A stretch of DNA of 64,000 nucleotides from Sciurus carolinensis (lineage: Eukaryota; Chordata; Mammalia; Rodentia; Sciuridae), in NCBI RefSeq assembly GCF_902686445.1, contig NC_062213.1:56989268-57053267 (forward strand), read 5' to 3'. Both the position numbers and the translations under genes were made by a program. Below are positions 35,504 to 44,399 of the stretch, piece by piece. Each line of letters opens with the position of its first letter. Within the stretch, counting starts at the first letter, position 1. The notes beneath the pieces are model-generated. The model did no database searches. It was given only the letters and a program-made list of their open reading frames with translations, and had not been told where the DNA came from.

Positions 35504-36605
35504 AAAAAAAAAAGTAATTATCATACTCAGTGGTGAAAGACTATAAGGTTTTCCTCTAAGATCAGAAACAAGATAAGAATGCCCAATCTTGCCACTTCTA
35601 TTCAAGGTACCACTGGCAGTTCTAGCCAGAGAATTAAATGAGAAAAAAGAAAGAAATTAAAATTAAGGAAAAGAAAGTGAAATTATCTATTTACAGATGA
35701 CATAATCTTATTTGTAGAAATCCCTCAAGATTTTACACACACACAAAAACTGTTAGAACTAACAAACCTACTCAACAAAATTGCAGAATACAAAATCAAC
35801 ATGCTGAAAACACTCACATTTCCATATATTAAAAGTGAAGCATCTGAAAAAGGAGATTAAAAAAATCAATTTCATTTACAGTAGCATCACAAAGAATAAA
35901 ATAAGAATGCATAGACCAAGGATTTGTACACTAAAAAAGACAAAATAATGCTGAAAGAAATTAAAGAAGTCACCAATAAATGGAAGATTATCCACAGATT
36001 GGAAGTGTTAATATTGATACATAGCAATAATTCTCAAAGTGATCTGAAGATTCAATGTAGTCCCTAACAAAATATCAAAGCTTTTTTTTTTTTTTTTACA
36101 AACATATAAAAATGCATTCTAAAATTCACATGGAATCTCAAGGGGCTACAAATAGTCAAAGAATCTTGACATAACAACAACAACAACAACGAAAAGATGT
36201 CTCAAACTCCCTATATTTTTAAATGTGTGACACATCTGCAGTAATGAAAGCAGTGTGTCACTGGCATAAAGACAGTCAGTTAGAAAGATAGAATAGGATA
36301 AATAAATCTCCACATATATGGCCAAGTATTTTTAGCAAGAAAATTGAGAATATTCAGTGGGCAAAACAGTCTTTTAACACATGGTATTGGGAAAGGTGGT
36401 ATTCCACATACAAAACAACACAGTTGGAAACTTCCCTTTTGACTACATTGAAAAAGAAATAAAATGAATCAAAGTCCTTCACATAAGTGGATAAACAATA
36501 AAATCCCTAGAATTAAACACAGGAGAAAATCTTCCTGACATTGAATTTGGCCTTATTTTTATGGATAGGAAGTCAAAAGCATATGCAACAAAATATTAGT
36601 GAATA
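35504..36605 (+). mobile_element. Old LINE-1 ORF2 fragment
   Basis: Starts at 'ctcagtggtgaaagactata'. The RT region follows: 'caagataagaatgcccaatc' (the QGCP-type block, eroded) and 'tacagatgacataatcttat' (a T-D-D form of the ADD box). It continues past 'tagcatcacaaagaataaa' to the part before the C-terminal domain. Many stops. An older family than L1-B or D. Confidence 0.8.
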
Positions 36606-36654
36606 ATATTTCAATACATTGGAAGTTCAGATATCTATGATCTCAATTTCAGTT

Positions 36655-36915
36655 ATTTTTTTGGGGGGGATATATTACCAGAAGTTGCATTGGATTGAAT
36701 GGTAACTATTATTTTTAATTTTTTGTAGAAACTTCAGACTGTTTTCCAAAGTGACTGCACTATTTGTGTTCCCATCACAATGCAGAAGGATTCCAAAGAC
36801 TCCGGATCTTATCCAAAGCTTATTTTCTTTCTGTTCTTGATAATAGTCATCCTAACAGATGCGAGGGAATATTTCATTGTTATTTTGATTTGTGTTTGAG
36901 GTACCCTGGTGAATA
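36655..36915 (-). mobile_element. Old LINE-1 3' fragment
   Basis: 'cttcagactgttttccaaag', 'ccatcacaatgcagaaggat' and 'gataatagtcatcctaacag' are the reverse of an L1 ORF2 C-terminal part. Short and very diverged. Confidence 0.6.
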
Positions 36916-37232
36916 TCATATTTTATGGTGGAAAATTAAAAGTTTTTACTCTAAAGTCAAAAACAAGGAAGGAATGCCCTCTTTTCTCACGTCTATAACA
37001 TAGTACTAGAGGTCCTAGCCAGGACAATTATGCAAGAAAAGGAACCAAAGAGTATTCATGTTGATAAGTAAGAATTAAAAGTACCTCTGCAGATTGCACA
37101 ATCTTATATGGAGAAAATTCTAATAACTTCACACACACACACATACACACATGCATAAACAAACTTAGTTAATAAACTAATTGTGTAAAATTTCAGGATA
37201 CAAAATTCATATGCAAAAATCAGTTGCATTTC
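36916..37232 (+). mobile_element. Old LINE-1 ORF2 fragment, left of retrocopy
   Basis: 'aaaacaaggaaggaatgccc' is the RT 'GCP' block. Then come an ADD-like region, a CA microsatellite (37127-37152) and 'tcaggatacaaaattcatat'. It resumes at 37805 after the inserted sequence and ends at about 37842. Confidence 0.75.
37217..37232. repeat. Target-site duplication, left copy
   Basis: 'aatcagttgcatttct' repeats at 37805-37820 with one mismatch (cagt/cggt). It brackets the inserted sequence 37233-37804. Confidence 0.85.
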
Positions 37233-37804
37233 TTTTTTTTTGTTGTTATTCAAGACTCATTATTTTTAATAATTACAACTTTCCAGAGGGCTCACAATCC
37301 ATCTTTAAATGTATTCTTCCTAAATTTGACCAGGGATTGATATCATCTTTATTGATGTGTTCTTTTCAGAATTTATCTCATTCCCCATTTTGAAAACCAG
37401 TGATTTTTCCCATTTCAATCTTCCAGCATCTTCTTCCTTCCCAACAATTCTTAGAGTGCTGCTATGATTTGCCATGAGAAACATCAGCCATAGAAGGTGG
37501 CCAGTCCAAGGAGAATGGAGAAACATGTTGACTAATCTCAGGCCATCTCCCAATGTGGAGCCAAGCCCAGTCATTTCCAAAGCCAGAACTGACCTGCAGA
37601 CCAATAAGATGTGCCAACGAAAGATTTTTGCTTTGCTATAGTAGCTGATATATTTGCTGCAACCCCAAAATGAGTTTCATATTTCTATGCATTTTGCCTT
37701 TAGTGCACAAATAGGCAAGACCCTGAGATTTAAAAAATAAAATGTATCTATCATGAGCACTATGGTCTGATGGATTGCTTCTTTCCCTCCTCCAGCACCT
37801 GCTC
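37233..37804 (-). pseudogene. Probable processed retrocopy of an unidentified transcript
   Basis: About 570 bp inserted in an old L1 between 16-bp direct repeats. It starts on the plus strand with a T-run (37231-37239), that is, a poly-A tail on the minus strand. An AATAAA-type signal is not obvious near the tail. Read on the minus strand, a 94-codon open frame at 37604-37320 starts MVCRSVLALEMTGLG, but I recognise no protein domain. It could be a 3'UTR copy of an mRNA or of a long noncoding RNA. The parent gene is unknown to me. Confidence 0.6.
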
Positions 37805-37842
37805 AATCGGTTGCATTTCTATACATCAGGAATGAAATACCT

Positions 37843-39050
37843 GTGAGAAAGGATCCAGATGGTGGAGTAGAAGCAGGATGCAGATCACAGTTTCATTGCA
37901 GATGGGAGTTAAAATCAAGAGAAGACAATAAGTCAGTAAGGTGGATGACAGGAAATGCACTGAGGAACAATATTAAACTTGGAGAGACTCAAATTATGGT
38001 AACTGAAACAGAAAGCAAGGAAGAATTCATCAGCCTTGAACCTGCACCTGCAGCTTCAGGGCAGGTCTGCAAGGAGGGGTGACAAACAGGAGGAAGCAAG
38101 ACAAGCAGGGCTCACAAGTATGCCTTGGAAACAGCAATTAAAAGAGAAAGCAGACTTAATTAAGCAGGGGCAGGAGATCCAAAGTGCACTAGGGCATGAG
38201 AAGGGCTCTGTTTTTCTCAATTTGTTGGTGGAAAGCTGTAGTGGGAAGTCATTTTATTAAGACCACACCTAAGCATGCAGCTCCAGAAAGGATAAAACTC
38301 TTATACCTTCATCCCACCTGGGGAAAGCAGCAAGTCCCTTCATGGGAAATGCCACCTAAATAACTTATATAGTGGGGTGATTGGGAACTGAAACTGCTGA
38401 GCCCCACTGTTGAGGGCAAAGGGAATGGAGCAGAGTGAGCAGAGCAGAGTGAACAGAGTGCCTGCAAGGATGCCATGCCTTGACCATACGCTAAAAACTA
38501 CGCAGGTGTGCACACACCTGCCACAGCCCAGCACAGTTAAATCTGTCAAGTATGTTGTTTCATGATTGAATTTTCAAAGCCACCTAGGCATATGAGCCAC
38601 ATTGGAGAAGGGTGGATGAGGTCTGTACTGATAGCCCTGGCCTCAGAATTTCCCCTGGGCTCACAGAGACCCAATCAAACCTAGGGAGAAATCTGACTGG
38701 TAAACTGCAGACAACCCAGGCTGCTCTTTAGGTCCTCCACCCAGCTTATAGGGGCTCAGTGACGACACAGAAACTCTGGGACTGCCCAAGTTCATGACAG
38801 GTGGGCCAGACAAGGACTTTATTCATAGGCACAAGAGCCTGAGTTCTGGGAAGTTTTCTGAAGAAGAATGCTAGGCTAGAAAGGGAAAGAACTAAAATGT
38901 ACAGTTCCCCAACCCAGCAAAGAGAAAACTGGTGCAGTTGCCAACTTCACACATGGAAACAGAAGAAATTCAGCAGAAACCTGGGTACTTACTATGCCTC
39001 CCAATATCTGGTGGAAACCAAACATGGAAAGCCTAGTAAGAAATAAATTC
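37843..39050 (+). mobile_element. LINE-1 5'UTR block, probably the missing 5' part of OL
   Basis: Opens 'ggatccagatggtggagtag', the eroded L1 5' end (consensus like ccaagatggcggagtag), then about 1.2 kb of GC-richer 5'UTR-like sequence. It stops at 'gtaagaaataaattc'. No ORF1 follows. The matching ORF1 part, in opposite orientation, ends at 7404 beside an L1 insertion with a similar duplication. I infer these are the two parts of the same old L1. Confidence 0.6.
39038..39050. repeat. Right target-site duplication of the twin-primed L1
   Basis: 'aagaaataaattc'. Its reverse complement resembles 7405-7417 at 10 of 13 positions. See the inversion finding. Confidence 0.5.
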
Positions 39051-39225
39051 ATATGGATTTCCAGTTTCCCCAGTGCCATCTGTTGACTGGGTCATCTTTT
39101 CTCTAATGTATGTTTTTGGTGCCTTTTCTAGTATGAGAGATAACTGTATTTATGTGGGTTTGCCTCTGTGTCCTCTATTCTGTACCATTGGTCTACCTGT
39201 CTATTTTGGTGCCAATACCAGGCCA
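39051..39225 (-). mobile_element. Twin-primed LINE-1, inverted 5' segment, other half
   Basis: On the minus strand this reads from 'tggtattggcacc' to 'ggaaatccatat', matching L1-C 23693-23858. It begins exactly where the plus-strand piece 8736-9677 stops, and ends where the 3' segment 7418-8735 starts. It is adjacent to the poly-A end of L1-D. Confidence 0.85.
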
Positions 39226-39352
39226 TTTTTTTTAATTGTAAACAAATGGGATATATTTTATTTCTCTGTTTGTACATAGAGTAAAGGAGTACCATTTGTG
39301 TAATCATGAATTTACATAGGGTAATGTTGTTTGATTCATTCTGTTATTTTTT

Positions 39353-39378
39353 CCCTTCCCCCACCCCTCCCACCCCTC
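39353..39378 (-). repeat. C-rich (G-rich on the element strand) tract, L1-D 3'UTR
   Basis: 'cttcccccacccctcccacc' on the plus strand, the counterpart of 20655-20704 but shorter. Confidence 0.75.
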
Positions 39379-39417
39379 TTATGCCTCTATACAGTCCTTC
39401 CTCCATTCTTGCCCCGC

Positions 39418-39452
39418 TCCCTAACCCTAACTCTAACCCTAACACTAAACCC
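39418..39452 (-). repeat. Telomere-like CCCTAA-variant run, L1-D 3'UTR
   Basis: Units read ccctaa, ccctaa, ctctaa, ccctaa, cactaa, then 'accct'. More canonical than the copy in L1-B. Confidence 0.85.
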
Positions 39453-39519
39453 TCCACTCCCCATTATGTGTCATCATCCACTTATTAGCGAGATCATTCG
39501 TCCTTTGGTTTTTTGAGAT

Positions 39520-41981
39520 TGGCTTATCTCACTTAGCATGATATTCTCCAATTTCATCCATTTGCCTGCAAATGCCATAATTTTATCATTCTTTATGGCT
39601 GAGTAATATTCCATTGTATAATATACCATACTTTCTTTATCCATTCATCAATTGAAGGGCATCTAGGTTGGTTCCACAATGTGGCTATAGTGAATTGAGC
39701 AGCTATGAACATTGACGTGGCTGTATCTCTGTAGTATGCTGATTTTAAGTCCTTTGGGTATAGGCCAAGGAATGGGATAGCTGGGTCAAATGGTGGTTCC
39801 ATTCCAAGTTTTCTGAGGAATCTCCACACTGCTTTCCACAGTGGCTGCACTAATTTGCATCCCCACCAGCAATGTATGAGTGTACCGTTCTCCCCACATC
39901 CTCGCCAACAACTGTTGTTGCTTGTATTCTTGATAATTGCCATTCTAATTGGGTATGATGGAATCTTAGGGTGGTTTTGATTTGCATTTCTCTTATTACT
40001 AGAGATGTTGAACATTTTTCCATATGTTTGTTGATTGCTTGTAGATCTTCTTCTGTGAAGTGTCTGTTCATTTCCTTAGCCCATTTGTCGATCGGGTTAT
40101 TTGCATTCTTGGTGTAGAGTTTTTTGAGTTCTTTATAGATTCTGGAAATTAGCGCTCTATCTGAAGTATGATTGGCAAAGATTTTCTCCCACTCTGTAGG
40201 CTCTTTCTTCGCATTGCTGATAGTTTCCTTTGCTGAGAGAAAGCTTTTTAGTTTGAATCTATCTCAGTTATTGATTCTTGCTTTTATTTCTTGTGCTATG
40301 GGAGTCCTGTTGAAGAAGTCTGGTCCTAAGCCGACATGGTGAAGATCTGGACCTACTTTTCCTTCTATAATCTGCAGGGTCTCTGGTCTGATTCCAAGGT
40401 CCTTAATCCATTTTGAGTTTACTTTCGTGCACGGTGAGAGATATGGGTTTAGTTTCATTCTACGGCATATGGATTTCCAATTCTCCCAGAAACATTTGTT
40501 GAAGAGGCTATCTTTTCTCCACTGCATATTTTTGGCCCCTTTGTCTAGCATGAGAAAATTGTATTTATTTGGGTTTGTGTCCATGTCCTCTATTCTGTAT
40601 CATTGATCTACCTTTCTATTTTGGTACCGATACCATGCCGATTTTGTTACTATTGCTCTGTAGTGGAGTTGAAGATCTGGTATTGCGATACCCCCTGCTT
40701 CACTCTTTCTACTGAGGATTGCTTTAGCTATTCTGGGTTTCTTATTCTTCCAGATGAATTTCATGATTGCTTGCTCTATTTCTGTAAGGTACATCATTGG
40801 GATTTTAATTGGAATTGCATTGAATCTGTATAGCACTTTAGGTAGTATGGCCATTTTGACAATATTAATTCTGCCTATCCAAGAACATGGGAGATCTTTC
40901 TATCTTCTAAGGTTTTCTTTAATTTCTTTCTTTAGTGTTCTGTAGTTCTCATGGTAGAGGTCTTTCACCTCTTTTATGAGATTGATTCCCAAGTATTTTA
41001 TTTTTTTTGAGGCTATTGTGAATGGAGTAGTTTTCCTAATTTCTCTTTCTGAAGATTCATCACTTATGTATAAAAATGCCTTAGATTTATGTGCATTGAT
41101 CTTATATCCCGCTACTTTACTGAATTCACTTATGAGATCTAAAAGTTTTCTGGTGGAATTTCTTGATTCCTCTAAATATATAATCATGTCATCAGCAAAC
41201 AGGGATAGTTTGAGTTCTTCTTTTCCAATTCGTATCCCTTTAATTTCTTTGGTTTGTCTAATTGCTCTGGCTAGAGTTTCAACGATGATGTTGAATAGAA
41301 GTGGTGAAAGAGGGCATCCCTGTCTTGTTTCAGTTTTTAGGGGGAATGCTTTCAGTTTTTCACCATTTAGAATGATATTGGCCATGGGCTTAGTGTAGAT
41401 GGCCTTTACAATGTTAAGGAATGTTCCCACTATCCCAATTTTTTCTATTATTTTGAGCATGAAGGGATACTGTATTTTATCGAAATCTTTTTCCGCATCT
41501 ATTGAAATAATCATGTGATTCTTTGCTTTAAGTCTGTTGATATGGTGAGTGACATTTATTGATTTCTGGATGTTGAACCAACCTTGCATCCCTGGGATAA
41601 AACCCACTTGATCGTGGTGCACTATCTTTTTAATATATTTTTGTATGCAATTTGCTAAAATTTTGTTGAGAATTTTTGCGTTGATGTTCATTAAGGATAT
41701 TGGTCTGAAATTTTCTTTCCTCGATGTGTCTGTCTGGTTTAGGTTCAGGGTAATATTGGTTTCATAGAATGAGTTTGGGAGGGTTCCCTCCTCTTCTATT
41801 TCATGGAATAGTTTGAGGAGTATTGGAATGAGCTCTTCTTTAAAGGTTTTGTAGAACTCGGCTGAGAACCCATCTGGTCCCAGATTTTCTTTGTTGGTAG
41901 ACTTTTGATGACCTCTTCTATTTCATTGCTTGAAATTTATTTATTTAAGTTGTGTATGTCCTACTTGTTCAGTTTAGGCAA
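39520..41981 (-). pseudogene. LINE-1 ORF2 (copy D), reverse-transcriptase and C-terminal remnant
   Basis: After the stop at 41982 the frame is lost through small deletions, then reopens at 41691-40900 (263 codons). That piece has the full RT palm: '[12 protein letters not shown]', '[13 protein letters not shown]' and '[14 protein letters not shown]', with both catalytic Asp present. Stops at 40898-40900, about 40602 and 40264-40266 follow, all shared with copy B. The Cys-rich end is open at 40015-39593 ([18 protein letters not shown]). In the consensus ORF2 order the region is complete, but the stops prevent an active enzyme. Confidence 0.9.
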
Positions 41982-43310
41982 TTAATATGTCTCTAGAAAC
42001 TTGTTGATGTCTTCGAGGTTTTCTGTTCTGTTGGAGTATAGATTTTCAAAATAGCTTCTAATTATGTTTTGTATTTCACTCGTGTCTGTTTTGACATTTC
42101 CTTGTTCTTTCTGAATTTTAGTAATTTGGGTTTTCTCCCTCTTTGTTAGTGTGGCTAAGGATTTATCAATTTTGTTTATTTTTTCAAAGAACCAACTATT
42201 TATTTTATTAATTTTTCCGATTGTTTCTTTTGTTTCGATTTCGTTGATTTCGGCTCTGATTTTAACTATTTCCTGTCTTCTACTACTTTTGGTATTGGTC
42301 TGCTCTTCTTTTTCTAGTGCTTTGAGCTGTAGTGTTAAGTCATTTATTTGTTGATTTCTACTTCTTTTTTTGAATGCACCCCATGAAATAAATCTTCCTC
42401 TAAGTACTGCTTTCATAGTGTCCCAGAGATTTTGATATGATGTGTCTTTGTTCTCGTTTACTTCTAAGAATTTTTTTATTTCCCTCCTGATGTCTTCTGT
42501 TATCCATTCATCATATAATAGTGTATTATTTAGTCTCCAGGTATTGGAGAAGTTTCTGTTTTTTATTCTGTCATTTATTTCTAATTTCAATCCATTATGA
42601 TCTGATAGAGTACAAGGTAGTATCTCTATCTTCTTGTATTTACTAACAGTAGCTTTGTGGCATAAAATATGGTCTATTTTAGAGAAGGATCCATGTGCTG
42701 CTGAGAAGAAAGTGTATTCATTCTTTGTTGGATGGTATATTCTATATATGTCCGTTAAGTCTAAATTGCTGATTGTGTTGTTGAGATCTATAGTTTCTTT
42801 ATTCAATTTTTGTTTGGACGATCTATCCAGTGGTGAGAGAGGTGTGTTAAAATCGCCTAGTATTATTGTGTTGTGGTCTATTTGATTTCTGGAATTGAGA
42901 AGGATTTGTTTGACGTACGTGGATGAGCCAATGTTCGGGGCATAGATATTTATGATTGTTATGTCTTGCTGATTTCTGCTTCCCTTAAGCAGCATGTAAT
43001 GTCCTTCTTTATCCCTTCTGACTAGTTTTGGTTTGAAGTCCACATTATCTGAGATGAGGATGGATACTCCAGCTTTTTTGCTGTGTCCGTGTGCATGGTA
43101 TGTTTTTCCCCATCCTTTCACCTTTAGTCTATGGGTGTCTCTTTCTATGAGATGAGTCTCTTGCAGGCAGCATATTGTTGGATTTTTCTTTTTAATCCAA
43201 TCTGCCAGTCTGTGTCTTTTGATTGATGAATTCAGGCCATTAACATTCAGGATTATTATTGTGATATGATTTGTATTCCTAGTCAATTGACTCATATTTG
43301 TTTTTGACAT
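41982..43310 (-). pseudogene. LINE-1 ORF2 (copy D), open endonuclease part, 442 aa
   Basis: Open from MSKTNMSQ (the usual start is likely the inner MSQ at 43295) to the stop at 41982. The endonuclease is intact by motif: 'NVNGLN', 'CCLQETHL', 'ILGDFNTPLSPLD' and 'LSDHNG'. Compared with copy B there are roughly 20 or more amino-acid differences before the residue encoded near 42190 and none after it, up to the shared stop. The intact start and the conserved active site suggest this half is younger or better preserved than the B half. Confidence 0.9.
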
Positions 43311-43341
43311 GATTTGGTTTCTCCTTTATTTGGCTATTCCT

Positions 43342-44388
43342 TTAGGCTAGCGCCTCCTGTTGCTGATTTGCATCGTTGTTTTTCATCTCTTCCTCATGGA
43401 ATATTTTGCTGAGAATGTTCTGTAATGCTGGCTTTCTTTTTGTAAATTCCTTTAGCTTTTGTTTATCATGGAAGGATCTTATTTCATCGTCAAATTTGAA
43501 GGTAAGTTTTGCTGGGTATAAGATTCTTGGTTGGCATCCATTTTCTTTCAGGGCTTGGTATATGTTGTTCCAGGTCCTTCTAGCTTTTAGGGTCTGGATT
43601 GAAAAATCTGCTGATATTCTTATTGGTTTCCCTCTGAATGTAATTTGATTCTTTTCTCTCGCGGCCTTTAAAATTCTGTCTTTATTTTGTATGTTAGGTA
43701 TTTTCATAATAATGTGCCTTGGTGTGGGTCTGTTGTAATTTTGTATGTTTGGAGTTCTATAAGCCTCTTGTACTTGGTTTTCCATTTCATTCTTCAGATT
43801 TGGGAAATTTTCTGTTATTATTTCATTGAATAGATTGTTCATTCCTTTGGTTTGTTTCTCTAAGCTTTCCTCAATCCCAATAATTCTCAAATTTGGCCTT
43901 TTCATGATATCCCATAGTTCTTGGAGATTCTGTTCATGATTTCTTACCATCTTCTCTGTTTGTTCCACTTTGTTTTCAAGGTTAAATATTTTGTCTTCAA
44001 TGTCTGAGGTTCTGTCTTCCAGGTGTTCTATCCTATTGGTTATGCTTTCTATGGAGTTTTTAACTTGGTTTATTGTTTCCTTCATTTCAAGGATTTCAGT
44101 TTGGTTTTTTTTCAGTATCTCTAACTCTTTATTGAAATGATCTCTTGCTTCCCGTATTTGGTCTTTTAACTGTTGATTGGTGCGATCATTTAATGCCTGC
44201 ATTTGCTCTTTCATCTCCTCCTTCAATGCCTGCATTTGCTCTTTCATCTCCTCATTAGCTTCCCTGATCGTTTTAATTACGTACATTCTGAACTCCCTTT
44301 CTGATATTTCTTCTGCTGTGCTGTCATTGGGTTTTATTGATGTAGTATCTAGGTTTGTTTGGGACATTTTCTTCCCTTGTTTTCTCAT
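43342..44388 (-). CDS. LINE-1 ORF1 protein, intact 348-aa frame (copy D)
   Basis: A complete L1 ORF1 frame, beginning MRKQGKKMSQ and ending about 30 bases before ORF2, as is usual. ORF1p is the RNA-binding chaperone of the L1 ribonucleoprotein and forms trimers. The coiled coil spans residues about 45-165, including two tandem copies of EEMKEQMQAL(K/N). The RRM starts around 'RPNLRIIGIEE' (about 170), with 'RHIIMKIPNIQNKDRIL'. The C-terminal domain follows ('REKNQITFRGKPIRI', 'ADFSIQTLKARRTWNNI'). The length is close to the family norm of about 340-370. ORF2 of the same element is dead. Expression cannot be judged from sequence. Confidence 0.85.
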   Translation of the reverse strand: MRKQGKKMSQTNLDTTSIKPNDSTAEEISEREFRMYVIKTIREANEEMKEQMQALKEEMKEQMQALNDRTNQQLKDQIREARDHFNKELEILKKNQTEILEMKETINQVKNSIESITNRIEHLEDRTSDIEDKIFNLENKVEQTEKMVRNHEQNLQELWDIMKRPNLRIIGIEESLEKQTKGMNNLFNEIITENFPNLKNEMENQVQEAYRTPNIQNYNRPTPRHIIMKIPNIQNKDRILKAAREKNQITFRGKPIRISADFSIQTLKARRTWNNIYQALKENGCQPRILYPAKLTFKFDDEIRSFHDKQKLKEFTKRKPALQNILSKIFHEEEMKNNDANQQQEALA

Positions 44389-44399
44389 AATGGTCAGTT

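Noticed and set aside
39418..39452. Interstitial telomere repeat from a chromosome fusion
   Set aside because: The run is short, degenerate and at a fixed position in the L1 3'UTR, with the same thing in L1-B, so it belongs to the element.
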